Position numbers and translations under genes: made by a program
Assembly: GCF_004765805.1 (NCBI RefSeq)
Contig: NZ_SBIU01000004.1
Span: forward strand, 431,437-495,436
Reading direction: 5' to 3'
Length of the DNA stretch: 64,000 nt
Source: Halorussus halobius
Lineage (GTDB): Archaea > Halobacteriota > Halobacteria > Halobacteriales > Haladaptataceae
The notes under the pieces: generated by a model
Databases searched by the model: none
Told to the model about the DNA's origin: nothing
Seen by the model: only the letters and a program-made list of their open reading frames with translations
Shown: piece by piece, positions 1 through 8,300 of the stretch
Position numbering within the stretch: the first letter of the stretch is position 1
Layout of the letters: each line of letters begins with the position of its first letter

Positions 1-26
1 CGTGGACTCGGGCAAAGACAGTCGAC

Positions 27-491
27 GTGGACGACCTGCGGAGCGTGTTCGTGGTTCCGTTGGGCGGGTTCGCCCTCGTGCGTCTCGACTACCGGGAGCG
101 GAACGTCTTCGAGCCGTGGGACTTCCTCGTCCCGCGCGCGGACTTGCCGGCGGTCGACCGCGTGCTGACCGGCAGCGGCGTCGACGTCCGCAGGGTCGGC
201 GGCCGCGACGCGTCGCGGTGGCGGCGGTTCGAGCCAGTGGTTCGCGTCGTGGTGACGCCGCTGGTACTCGTCGCGGTCCCGACGTACGCGGTCCGGGAGT
301 TCGGGACCGGGGCGTTCGACGACAACGTCGTGGTCGTCGCGGGCATCGTGGCCGCGTGGACGCTACAGGCACAGGTGACCGCCGCCGTCGGACTCCGGCC
401 GGAACGGCGTTCGCTCGCGGTGGTGTTGGACGTCGTCGGAACCGTCGCGGTGGTCGTCGGCGCAGTTTGGCTCTACGTAAAGCTCACGTAG
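27..491 (+). CDS. Hypothetical small membrane protein, possibly 5'-truncated by the window edge
   Basis: The product is 154 residues from a GTG codon at 27. The frame stays open to the window's left edge, so the true start may lie upstream. An N-terminal soluble part of about 70 residues (start MDDLRSVFVVPLGG) is followed by about three hydrophobic segments near residues 73-90, 98-118 and 130-150, with the last residues LYVKLT at the membrane. I do not recognise a family. No catalytic motif is visible. It is followed convergently by the histidine kinase gene on the other strand, with about 110 bases between the stops. Overlapping longer frames on both strands are out-of-phase shadows of high GC. 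Confidence 0.6.
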   Translation: MDDLRSVFVVPLGGFALVRLDYRERNVFEPWDFLVPRADLPAVDRVLTGSGVDVRRVGGRDASRWRRFEPVVRVVVTPLVLVAVPTYAVREFGTGAFDDNVVVVAGIVAAWTLQAQVTAAVGLRPERRSLAVVLDVVGTVAVVVGAVWLYVKLT

Positions 492-601
492 CCGAGGCCG
501 CCGTCGGGAACGCGGACGGACGCACCCGGACGCCGGCGGACGAGTGAGGGTCGGCCCCGAGTCGGTGCGCCGCCGCGTGCGAACGGGCGACGGGGCCGCA
601 C

Positions 602-2260
602 TCACCGCGTCGACGCGGCCACGGGTTCGGAGTTTCGAAACTCGAACCGCGCGCCGCCGTCCTCCCCGTCGGTCACCGCGACGCGCCAGCCGTGGCGCCC
701 GGCCACGTCGGCGACCACGGCCAGTCCCACGCCGTTCCCGTCGTCCCGCGTCGTGAAGCCGTGTTCGAACACCGACTCGCGGTCGCGCTCCGGGATGCCG
801 GGACCGTCGTCGGCGACGTAGAACCCGCCGTCGTCGAGCGCGCCGACGCGCACGGTCGCGTCGGCGCTCCCGTGCTCGACCGCGTTGCGGAACAGGTTCT
901 CGAACGCGCTCGCCAGTTGGCTGCCGTCGGCCTCGACCGAACCGGGGTCGCCGTCGAAGGCGAGGGTGGCGTCGGCGGTGTCGACGGTGGCCCACGCGCG
1001 CTCGGCGGCGGCCCGCAGCGAGCGGCGGTCGGCGCGACCGGCGTCCTCGTCGCGCGCCATCGCCAGCACGTCGTCGATGATGTCGGCCATGCGTCGGTGG
1101 GCGTCGGCGACGCGTTCGAGATCGGCGTCCGCGTCGGTACCGTCGGCCCGCGCCAGTTCGAGTCGGCCCTGTGCGACGTTCAGCGGGTTGCGGAGGTCGT
1201 GGGCGATGGTGTGGCCGACGCGCTCGAGCCGCTCGTTCTGGCGCTTGAGCGCGGTCACGTCCCTGAAGACCAGCACTCGGCTCGGCGGTCGCTCGGCGTC
1301 GTCGCCGAGCGACGACGTCCAGATGTCGAAGTGTCGCTGCCGGCCGTCCGCGGCCTCCACGGCGACCTCGCCGGCGGACTCGCCGGACGAGTACCACGCG
1401 AGGACGGCCGGAAACGACGCGCAGGCGTCGGTCACGGCGCGTCCGACCACGCCGTCGACGCTCTCCCAGCCGAACAGCCGGGCCGCCGCCGGGTTGGCGT
1501 CGACGACCCGGCCGTCCGGGGCGAGAATCAACACCGGGTCGTCCATCTGTTCGACGACGGTCCGACGGCCGACCGGCGCGACGTCGAGCAGTTCGTACCG
1601 GTTTATCGCGTACGCGAACGCGAGTCCGCTCACCGCGAAGTACGTCTCGGGTTCGACCGTCGACAGGCCGTTGTAGAACAGCGTGGCCGCCAACCACGGC
1701 ACCGTCACGCCGGACAGCACGGCGAGGGTCTGGCGCCAGTACAGCTTTCGGGACCTCAGCATCCCGTACACCAGCACGAGGGTCCCCACTCCGGTCAGGA
1801 GGTTCGAGTAGGCCCACGCCACCCAGAACGCCGGGCCGAACGTCCGGTCTAGCATCGCGTTCCCGCCGACCGTGACGACCTCGCTCGACGTCCGAATCAG
1901 GTGGTGGTAGTCGTTGGTCCACGCGAGCCCGAGCGTGGCGACCATGGGGACGACGAGGACCGCGAGCGTCCGGCGGTCGGCCCACTCCTCCCGACCGGTG
2001 TACTCGCAGGCGAACGCGAACCACGCGACGGGGACCGCGACCAGCCCGACGTACTGGACGTCGACCCAGAACAGTTTCGCCGACAGCGTCGCACTCGCGG
2101 CTTGCAGTGCGTTCCCGCCGGTCCATATCGCGGCCGCACCGGTGAAGGCCGCGACCGGGAGCGCGCCCGGCGCGTCCCGTCGGTACCACCCGAAGGTGGC
2201 CACTCCCAGCGAGACGACGGTAGCGAGTATCGACGCGGCGGCAGACGGTGTGAACTGCAT
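602..2260 (-). CDS. Sensor histidine kinase with N-terminal 7TM sensor, PAS and HATPase domains
   Basis: The 552-residue protein has three parts. Residues 1 to about 210 form seven hydrophobic helices of the histidine-kinase N-terminal 7TM type. A PAS domain follows at about 220-330, with the core ILAPDGRVVDANPAAARLFGW. The transmitter then carries the H-box HTIAHDLRNPLN near 350, N-box NLFRNAVEHG, G1 DDGPGIP and G2 NGVGLAV. It should autophosphorylate the H-box histidine in response to a membrane or PAS-detected signal and pass phosphate to a response regulator. No receiver gene sits next to it, so it is an orphan here, which is common in haloarchaea. The ligand is unknown. The ATG at 2260 directly precedes the first helix. 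Confidence 0.9.
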   Translation of the reverse strand: MQFTPSAAASILATVVSLGVATFGWYRRDAPGALPVAAFTGAAAIWTGGNALQAASATLSAKLFWVDVQYVGLVAVPVAWFAFACEYTGREEWADRRTLAVLVVPMVATLGLAWTNDYHHLIRTSSEVVTVGGNAMLDRTFGPAFWVAWAYSNLLTGVGTLVLVYGMLRSRKLYWRQTLAVLSGVTVPWLAATLFYNGLSTVEPETYFAVSGLAFAYAINRYELLDVAPVGRRTVVEQMDDPVLILAPDGRVVDANPAAARLFGWESVDGVVGRAVTDACASFPAVLAWYSSGESAGEVAVEAADGRQRHFDIWTSSLGDDAERPPSRVLVFRDVTALKRQNERLERVGHTIAHDLRNPLNVAQGRLELARADGTDADADLERVADAHRRMADIIDDVLAMARDEDAGRADRRSLRAAAERAWATVDTADATLAFDGDPGSVEADGSQLASAFENLFRNAVEHGSADATVRVGALDDGGFYVADDGPGIPERDRESVFEHGFTTRDDGNGVGLAVVADVAGRHGWRVAVTDGEDGGARFEFRNSEPVAASTR

Positions 2261-2501
2261 AGGGCTCGGCCCGATTACCGGTGTATCAAACTCGACTCGT
2301 ATAAACTATTGGCCGGAATTATCACGAGATATACTCCGATGCGTTCGTCTCTGGTGCTTCTCTGCGGGGAGTTATTTTTCCTGCAGCATCGCGGAGAAGG
2401 CGCGCGCAGCCGACGGTCGGGCGTGCGGTACCGAGAGTCGCGGTTCCAGCGCGGGAAGCCGGCCGCGGAGTGGCGTCGTATCCGTGGACGGCCCCGCTGC
2501 C

Positions 2502-2741
2502 TTACTCGAACACCTTCTCGCGGGAGCGCGACCGCGAGCCGCCCGACCCGCCCGACCCGCCGACGAGCTTCGAGACGGCCAGATACGCGAGGTACAGCAC
2601 CACGCCGGCCACGAGCAGCGAGACGACGGTGCTGACTATCCACGACACGACGCCGAAGATGATGGACACTATCTCGAGGACGGTCCACAGGACGACCAGT
2701 CCGAGCACCGCCCAGCCGCCGTATCGGAGCCACTTGTTCAT
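2502..2741 (-). CDS. Small two-helix membrane protein with basic Ser/Gly-rich tail
   Basis: This 79-residue protein starts MNKWLRYGGWAVLG and is mostly hydrophobic, with two membrane helices at about 7-30 and 36-60. A Gly/Ser linker (GGSGGSGGS) and a basic tail RSRSREKVFE follow. It resembles small haloarchaeal proteins of unknown function. It is read from its own ATG and lies between the histidine kinase and threonine synthase genes. An AT-rich stretch upstream of the kinase (about 2280-2340) separates the two. Function cannot be inferred. Confidence 0.65.
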   Translation of the reverse strand: MNKWLRYGGWAVLGLVVLWTVLEIVSIIFGVVSWIVSTVVSLLVAGVVLYLAYLAVSKLVGGSGGSGGSRSRSREKVFE

Positions 2742-2810
2742 ATTCGGCTGGTAAGGTGTCCCGGGATAATAGTGTTTGCCCGCACGGGGTCGCGCCGCGT
2801 CGGCGTTCGC

Positions 2811-4079
2811 TTACTCCCCGAGGTGGTCGAGCACGCCCTCGGTGTCGGCCGGAACCGGCTCCGGTTCGGCACCCGCCGCGGCTGCGGCGTCGGGGTCTTT
2901 CAGCAGGTGCCCGGTCGTCAGGCAGACCACCTGTTCGTCGGCCGCGATCTCGCCCGACTCGCGGAGTTTCCGGAGCCCGGCGACCGACGCCGCGCTCGCG
3001 GGTTCGACGCCCACGCCGTCCCGGGCGAGCGCGCGCTGGGCGTCGGTTATCTCCGCGTCCGAGACGGCCACGGCGGTCCCGCCCGTCTCCCGGATGCCCG
3101 GGAGCGCCTTGGGCGCGTTGACCGGATTTCCGATGCGGATGGCGGTCGCGCGGGTCTCGACCTCCTCCCAGCGCCGAACCTCGTCCGCGCCGGTCTCGAC
3201 CGCCTCGACCATCGGAGCCGCGCCCTCGGCCTGCACGCCGGTCAGCGCGGGCACGTCCTCGGGCGCGAGCGACCCGGCGGCGACGAGTTCGCGGAACGCC
3301 TTGTAGAGGGCGGCCGTGTTGCCCGCGTTGCCGACCGGCAGGACGATGCGGTCGGGCAGGTCGCCGGTCCCGTCGCGGAACTGTTCGAGGATTTCGAGGC
3401 CGATGGTCTTCTGGCCCTCAAGTCGGAACGGGTTCAGGGAGTTGAGCAGGTACGCCTCGCCGCGGTCGGCGAGCTCCGACACGACGTCGAGGCAGGCGTC
3501 GAAGTTGCCGTCGACCTCCAGGATGCGCGCGCCGTGGAGGCTGGCCTGCGCGACCTTCCCGGCGGCCACCTTGCCCGCCGGCAGGAGGACGAGGACCTGC
3601 GTGTCCGCGCGCGCGCCGTAGCACGCCAGCGCCGCGCTCGTGTTGCCCGTCGAGGCGCACGCGAGTCGGCCGACGCCCAGTTTCTCGGCGACCTTCACGC
3701 CGACCGTCATCCCGCGGTCCTTGAAGCTCCCCGTGGGGTTGGCTCCCTCGTGTTTGACCCGGAGGTCGGCGACGCCGGTCTCGGCCTCGATGGTCGGCAC
3801 CTCGTAGAGGGGCGTGTCGCCCTCCGCGATGCTCACGCCCGACTCGACCGGGAGCGCGTCGGCGTAGCGCCAGACGCCCCGGTCGTCCGACGCCGCGAAC
3901 TCCTCGAGCGTCGGCGGGTCGGCGTACCGGACCTCGAGCAGGCTCCCGCAGTCGTCGCAGGTGTACCGCACCGCCTCGAACGGGGGGAACGTCGCTCCAC
4001 ACTCGATGCAGGCCAGCCACGTCCCGTCGTCGGCCTCGGGCGGCGACTCGGCTCCGGCGTCCGCGAGCGTCAGCGTCAT
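2811..4079 (-). CDS. thrC: Threonine synthase
   Basis: The 422-residue PLP enzyme converts O-phosphohomoserine to threonine. The N-terminal zinc-ribbon-like part carries two CxxC pairs (CIECG and CDDCG, residues about 19-42). The PLP-binding lysine lies in GANPTGSFKDRGM, and glycine loops PVGNAGNTAA bind the phosphate of PLP. I start at the ATG at 4079 (MTLTLADAGAE) rather than at an upstream in-frame ATG at 4235. The extra 52 residues would have no family counterpart, and an A-rich stretch (4108-4116) sits just upstream of the chosen start. The length fits archaeal ThrC. Aspartate kinase, an earlier step of the same pathway, is at 39.7 kb and not linked. Confidence 0.95.
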   Translation of the reverse strand: MTLTLADAGAESPPEADDGTWLACIECGATFPPFEAVRYTCDDCGSLLEVRYADPPTLEEFAASDDRGVWRYADALPVESGVSIAEGDTPLYEVPTIEAETGVADLRVKHEGANPTGSFKDRGMTVGVKVAEKLGVGRLACASTGNTSAALACYGARADTQVLVLLPAGKVAAGKVAQASLHGARILEVDGNFDACLDVVSELADRGEAYLLNSLNPFRLEGQKTIGLEILEQFRDGTGDLPDRIVLPVGNAGNTAALYKAFRELVAAGSLAPEDVPALTGVQAEGAAPMVEAVETGADEVRRWEEVETRATAIRIGNPVNAPKALPGIRETGGTAVAVSDAEITDAQRALARDGVGVEPASAASVAGLRKLRESGEIAADEQVVCLTTGHLLKDPDAAAAAGAEPEPVPADTEGVLDHLGE

Positions 4080-4338
4080 TGAGAGGTGGAAGGCGACCGA
4101 CGGGCAAAAAGGGGCCGGTCGGCGCGGGGCTTGCCTGCGAGCGGTGATATCGAGAAGCGTAGTCGGAACCGAGGTGGCGTCCTCGGACAGCAGAATCACA
4201 ATCGTATCCCCGAACGCTCTCGGCACGCTCGCCACCGTCGGAAGCGAGTTCCGACCAGCCCTCGTCGGTCACGTCGCCTGCGGGCCGGTTCCCGGCGCGG
4301 TCTTCCGGACACTCCGGGCCCCGTAGTCGGGCGCGAAC

Positions 4339-4941
4339 TCAGTAGACGAGGCTCATGAAGTAGTCCCAGTCCCAGTTGGGGCCGGGGTCGGTGTGGTCGT
4401 TGTAGCCGCAGTCGGTCTCGGGCACCTGATGGTGGCCCATGATGCCGGCCTCGCCGTAGCAGTCGCCGACGCCGGAGATGCGGCTCTTCGGGACGTCGTA
4501 CTGGTCGCAGAGCCACGAGGTGAGTTCGGCGGTGCTCTGGTACTGGGCGTCGGGGAAGCCGCTGCCCACGTAGCCGCCGAGCTCGATGCCGATTGTGTGG
4601 TCGGTGTACCACTGGGTGCCGCCGGCGTGCCAGCCGATGTTGATGTCGCTGAGGCTCTGGTACTTGTAGCCGTCGTCCCGGATGGTGTAGTGGGCGCTCA
4701 CGTTGGCGTCGGGGTTCTGGAACCAACTGACGGTCCCCTCGGCCGAGCCCTGCGCGACGTGGATGACGACGCCGGCGATGTCCCCAGCGCCACGGTCCGC
4801 CGACGTGTAGTTACTGGAGTGGGCGGGCTCCCAGTCGACCGCGGGCTTGGCCGCCGCCGACCCGGTCGAGAGCGCGGTCGCACCGACGCCGACTGTACTC
4901 GCGGCACCGAGCTTCTTCAGCAGGTCGCGTCTGGATTCCAT
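4339..4941 (-). CDS. Tat-exported N-acetylmuramoyl-L-alanine amidase (Amidase_2/PGRP fold)
   Basis: The 200-residue protein begins with a twin-arginine signal (ESRRDLLKKLGAAS, then a hydrophobic stretch ending SAAA), so it is exported folded. The mature part has the Amidase_2 pattern: VVIH with the first zinc histidine, GWHAGGT, IGIELGG with the acidic catalytic residue, then GHHQVP and TDPGPNWDW carrying the remaining ligands. Family members cleave the bond between MurNAc and L-alanine in bacterial peptidoglycan. Archaea lack murein, so the likely target is other organisms' walls or a cell-wall-like polymer; that is inference. A GTG at 4947 would add two residues. An AT-rich, TATA-like stretch lies at 4948-5000. 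The upstream neighbour is a secreted cysteine-rich microprotein. Confidence 0.88.
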   Translation of the reverse strand: MESRRDLLKKLGAASTVGVGATALSTGSAAAKPAVDWEPAHSSNYTSADRGAGDIAGVVIHVAQGSAEGTVSWFQNPDANVSAHYTIRDDGYKYQSLSDINIGWHAGGTQWYTDHTIGIELGGYVGSGFPDAQYQSTAELTSWLCDQYDVPKSRISGVGDCYGEAGIMGHHQVPETDCGYNDHTDPGPNWDWDYFMSLVY

Positions 4942-5064
4942 GGGCACAGTTTTATATTGATTGAGTAAATAAATAAAGTTTATTTCTAGAGAATTAAATT
5001 GGGTCGAATACCAGCGACTTCCGGCCTCGTCGTCTCCGGGAAAAATTACGGTTGGCCGCCGGCG

Positions 5065-5208
5065 TCAGTAGCACATGTTGTCACAGGCACAATTCACTGT
5101 GACGTCGCCGATGCTCATGCACTCGCCAGCCAGCGCGCCGGTAGTACCGACGAGCAGGAGCGCGGTCAGGAACGTGAGTATCAGTCCGATTCTGAGTGCT
5201 TGCTTCAT
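5065..5208 (-). CDS. Secreted cysteine-rich microprotein (47 aa), unrecognised
   Basis: I read this by eye. ATG at 5208 to TGA at 5065 encodes 47 residues. Residues 1-28 form a clear Sec-type signal: MKQALR, a long hydrophobic core LIGLILTFLTALLLVG-like, and a small-residue end GALAG. The remaining 19 or so residues are acidic and hold four cysteines in the pattern C-x9-C-x-C-x3-C before the final tyrosine. Such a layout suits a secreted, disulfide- or metal-bound peptide. The upstream sequence 5220-5262 is AT-rich with TATA-like TATAAAATTAAC (5237-5248). The gene lies between the esterase and the exported amidase on the same strand. I know no matching family; a peptide toxin, signal or thioether-modified peptide are all possible. 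Confidence 0.6.
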   Translation of the reverse strand: MKQALRIGLILTFLTALLLVGTTGALAGECMSIGDVTVNCACDNMCY

Positions 5209-5295
5209 AGCCAGATTACGTTCTATCCTCTGTTGCTATAAAATTAACTACTTTCTATCAGAAACGTACTCGCGCCGAGACGTCGTCGCGAGTCG

Positions 5296-6252
5296 TCAGG
5301 CGGTGGCCAGACGCTTCTCCTCGTCGGCCTCGTCGAGCGCCCGGGTGAGATGCGCGTCGAGTTCTGCGAGCGCGTCCCACGCGCGCTCGACGCGAGGTTC
5401 GGCGAGGTTCGTGAAAAAGGAGTGGACCATCCGGCCGTAGTGGACGTGTTCGACCGGGACGCCGGCGTCGTCGAGCCGGTCGGCGTACGCGACGCCCTCC
5501 TCCCGGAGCGGGTCGAACTCGGCGGTCAGCACGGTCGCCGGCGGGAGGTCGCTCAGGTCCCGCGCGCGGAGCGGCGAGGCGTACGGACTCATCCCGTCGA
5601 CCTCGTTTTCGAGGTAGAGGTCCCACGACCACTCGAGGTCGGGTTCGGTGATGAAGTAACAGTCGTCGCCGCAGGGCTCGTCGGCGAACTCGTCGGAAAA
5701 GGCCGTGGTCGGGTAGACGAGCGCCTGATAGTCGATTTCCGGACCGCCCCGGTCGCGCGCGAGCAGCGAGACCGACGCCGCGAGGTTCCCGCCCGCGCTG
5801 TCGCCGCCGACGACGAGTCGGTCCGAGCCACCCAGCATCTCGGTCCGGGAGGCCGCCCACTCGACGGCGGCGTAGCAGTCGCGCAGTCCGGCCGGGAAGG
5901 GGTGTTCGGGCGCGAGTCGGTAGTCGGGCGCGACCACGACGCAGTCGAGTTCGTCGGCCAGCACCCGACAGACCGGGTCGTACGAGTCCACGTCGCCGAG
6001 GACGAACCCGCCGCCGTGCATCCAGACCAGCACCGGGAACGGGCCCTCGCCTCCGGGCGTGTACACCCGAACGGGGACGGTGCCGTCGTCCGGACCGGGG
6101 GCGGCGCTGTCGCGCACGTCCGCGAGCGACCCGAGTTCGGCGTCGACGGCCATGAAGTCCCGGTAACCGTCGCGCGCGGCTTCGAGCGGGAGCGTGTGAA
6201 GTGGCGGTACCTCGGAAACGACCGCTTCGATGTCAGGGTGTGCCTCCGACAT
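5296..6252 (-). CDS. Alpha/beta hydrolase, HSL-type carboxylesterase
   Basis: The 318-residue cytoplasmic protein has the hormone-sensitive-lipase-type oxyanion motif HGGGFVLGD near residue 78, the nucleophile elbow GGDSAGGN with serine near residue 150, an aspartate in EFDPLREEG and the final histidine in HYGRMVHSF. These match the esterase/lipase family that hydrolyses short acyl esters. No signal peptide is present. The ATG at 6252 is preceded by a strikingly AT-rich region (6255-6440), unlike the rest of the window. The natural substrate cannot be told from the sequence. Confidence 0.9.
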   Translation of the reverse strand: MSEAHPDIEAVVSEVPPLHTLPLEAARDGYRDFMAVDAELGSLADVRDSAAPGPDDGTVPVRVYTPGGEGPFPVLVWMHGGGFVLGDVDSYDPVCRVLADELDCVVVAPDYRLAPEHPFPAGLRDCYAAVEWAASRTEMLGGSDRLVVGGDSAGGNLAASVSLLARDRGGPEIDYQALVYPTTAFSDEFADEPCGDDCYFITEPDLEWSWDLYLENEVDGMSPYASPLRARDLSDLPPATVLTAEFDPLREEGVAYADRLDDAGVPVEHVHYGRMVHSFFTNLAEPRVERAWDALAELDAHLTRALDEADEEKRLATA

Positions 6253-6536
6253 ATTTCATCGAATATCCACGTAGTATAAGTATTTAATTATATCTACGAA
6301 ATCGTGGAATAGGAAGTCAGCCACTCTATCCCTTATTTTTTGGACATCGTATTAAGAAATACCTCGGTTGAAAACATTTCCCGTTCAGAAGTAGTTGAAA
6401 GCATGCCGATAAATGGTACCCCGACTGAAAACGGTCGCGGCGGTAGCTGCGGACCCTCACCGCGTGCGGGGTCGCTCGCGCGACTCGCCCACCGGCGGTC
6501 AGCGCCCCGGACGCGAGACGACGGGACTCGAACCCC
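6253..6536. other. AT-rich intergenic stretch between esterase and catalase genes
   Basis: I find no gene here. The part nearest the esterase start (6255-6420) is AT-rich, with TATAAGTATTTAATTATAT-like promoter sequence at about 6271-6293. A short inverted repeat TCCACG (6258-6263) / CGTGGA (6303-6308) flanks that block. It probably holds the esterase promoter. The part next to the catalase stop returns to normal GC. Confidence 0.5.
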
Positions 6537-7358
6537 TCACTCGTCGGCCGTGGCCTCGTTGTACATCTCCTCGATGGTCTTCTCGAGGTTCGGCGGCCCG
6601 CCGCCGGGCTGGCGGCCGAACGAGAACTCGCCCTTGCCGTCGAACGACTCGCCCTGCGTCCACGGCCGCGCGGGGTCCTCTATCTCCTCGCGGAACGTCG
6701 ACATGAACTCGTAGTCGTGGTCCTGATTCTCCTCGTCCTGCGGGAAACTCGCGGGCACCGGCACCGTCTCGCCCAGTTCTTCGAGCGCGGCGTGCCACTG
6801 GTTCTGGTGCATGGTGTCGCGGGCGATGAGGTACGACAGCATCTCCTTCATCCCGGGGTCGTCGGTCATCTCGTAGAGCCGGGTCGCCAGCAGTCGCCCG
6901 GTCGACTCGGCCATCACGTTGGCGTACATGTCGGCCGCGAGGTTGCCGCTGGCGACCACGGAGTTCCCGCTGAACGGGACGCCGTTGGCGTCGACCGGCA
7001 TCGCGTGGAGCCCGGCCGACAGCGCCTGTCTGGGCTGGCCGCTCTGCATCATCGCGTCCACGACCGCGTCGTTCCGGCGCGCCTCCTCGCGCATCTCCTC
7101 TGGCGCGTCCTGAAGGTTCTTCGAGACGGCGGTCGCCAGCATCTCGATGTGGCCCAGCTCCTCGGCCGCCGTCTCCATCAAGAGGGTGCGGAACTCCTGC
7201 TTGTCGGCGGGCACCGCGAACGCCTGGAACATGTACTGGAGCGCGACGCGCATCTCGCCCTCGGCTCCGCCGATGGCCTGCTGGAGCATCTTCGCGAACT
7301 GCGGGTCGGGCTCCTCGACTTCGACCTCGAACTGGAGTTCGTTGTCGTGATAGAACAC
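6537..7358 (-). CDS. Manganese catalase
   Basis: The 273-residue protein is of the non-haem dimanganese catalase family, which disproportionates hydrogen peroxide. Visible dimanganese-site motifs are GGAEGEMRVALQYMFQAF, ETAAEELGHIEML with the E-x2-H pair, and the later pair around ANVMAESTGR and ARDTMHQNQW. The four-helix ferritin-like core spans about 25-200. The C-terminal tail GRQPGGGPPNLEKTIEEMYNE is typical of the family. It stands alone with its own upstream region (7359-7499). Its role is protection against oxidative stress. Confidence 0.95.
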   Translation of the reverse strand: MFYHDNELQFEVEVEEPDPQFAKMLQQAIGGAEGEMRVALQYMFQAFAVPADKQEFRTLLMETAAEELGHIEMLATAVSKNLQDAPEEMREEARRNDAVVDAMMQSGQPRQALSAGLHAMPVDANGVPFSGNSVVASGNLAADMYANVMAESTGRLLATRLYEMTDDPGMKEMLSYLIARDTMHQNQWHAALEELGETVPVPASFPQDEENQDHDYEFMSTFREEIEDPARPWTQGESFDGKGEFSFGRQPGGGPPNLEKTIEEMYNEATADE

Positions 7359-7499
7359 TGTGTCTCCCCGGCCGAGATGCGGCGCGAAGGCGTATAACGA
7401 GTGTTGGCCGTCGCTATTCGTATTCGACTAGTCAAAAGGAATCCGAGACTACTGGCCGGCTCACGCCGCCCCGAGCAGGTCGATTGCGACGGGGCGGCG

Positions 7500-7943
7500 T
7501 CACGTCGCTGCCGTCGTCCTGATTCGCTCGACGTCGACGGACACGCCGAGGCCGTCGAAGTCGTCGTCAGCTCCGACGAGAAGAGTCGCGTCGGTCTCGG
7601 CAGCGAGTGCGACTGCGAATGCGTCACCGAGCGAGATACCACCGCCGGCTTTTATCCGCGCGGCGGTCTCCCACGAGTCGGTGGGCGAGACGAGTTCGAT
7701 TCCGCCGTCGACGAAGTTCCGAACCTGCCGTCGTCCGAGGTCGAGGTCGTCGTCGGTCAGTCGCTCGTCGGCGTGTAACCACGCGGTCTTGTACGCGACC
7801 TCGGTCGCCGTGACCTCGCTCATCTCGGCTTCGAGCGTTCCATCGTACACCCGTTCCAGTACGTCCTGCACGCGGTCGGCTCCGGGTTCGTCGTGGAGGT
7901 ACGCGACGAGCGGTTCGGCGTCGAAGACGAACGCGCTACTCAT
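7500..7943 (-). CDS. vapC: PIN-domain toxin, VapC-like
   Basis: The 147-residue PIN-fold protein shows the expected acidic residues: D in FVFDAEPLVAYL, E in ATEVAYKTA, D in SLGDAFAVALA and D in VGADDDF. PIN toxins are Mg-dependent ribonucleases, often cutting tRNA or rRNA. The start overlaps the stop of the upstream AbrB-type gene by 8 bases, a classic antitoxin-toxin order. The RNA target is not deducible. Confidence 0.88.
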   Translation of the reverse strand: MSSAFVFDAEPLVAYLHDEPGADRVQDVLERVYDGTLEAEMSEVTATEVAYKTAWLHADERLTDDDLDLGRRQVRNFVDGGIELVSPTDSWETAARIKAGGGISLGDAFAVALAAETDATLLVGADDDFDGLGVSVDVERIRTTAAT

Positions 7944-8241
7944 CGTCGCCGGTCGCCGCGAGCCGGTCGAGTTCGGCGTCCTCGCGCCGGCACTCTTCGC
8001 TTCGCAACTCGTGGAGTTTCTCCCAGACGTCTCCGGGTTCGGCGTCCTCGTCGGCGAGCGACCCCCGAAGGTCGGACGGATGGGGAACCGGCTCGACGAC
8101 GATCTCGCCCGCGTCGGTTTCGCGGAAGCGGACGCGACCGGGCGCGTCGATGTCGAACTTCTCCCGAAGCGCCTTCGGGATGGTCGTCTGGCCCTTCTTG
8201 GAGACGCGGACGACTCGCCCGTCGGTAGCTTTACTCGCCAT
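7936..8241 (-). CDS. vapB: AbrB/SpoVT-type antitoxin, VapB-like
   Basis: The 101-residue protein has an N-terminal swapped-hairpin AbrB DNA-binding domain (VSKKGQTTIPKALREKFDI, residues about 13-31) and an acidic C-terminal tail that should bind and block the partner PIN toxin. It precedes the toxin gene with an 8-base overlap. The pair is probably autoregulated through the AbrB domain. A TA-rich stretch at 8255-8280 upstream may hold the promoter. The argF stop is only 59 bases further upstream. Confidence 0.85.
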   Translation of the reverse strand: MASKATDGRVVRVSKKGQTTIPKALREKFDIDAPGRVRFRETDAGEIVVEPVPHPSDLRGSLADEDAEPGDVWEKLHELRSEECRREDAELDRLAATGDDE

Positions 8242-8300
8242 GTACTCTTACCATTAGCCTCCGTAAAACAAAAACGTTTGTACGACCTCGAAGCTCGCTC

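Noticed and set aside
363..2189. 608-residue open frame on the minus strand
   Set aside because: It is an arginine-rich frame overlapping the histidine kinase gene in another phase. High-GC DNA keeps frames open; it shows no domain and its composition is unlike haloarchaeal acidic proteins.
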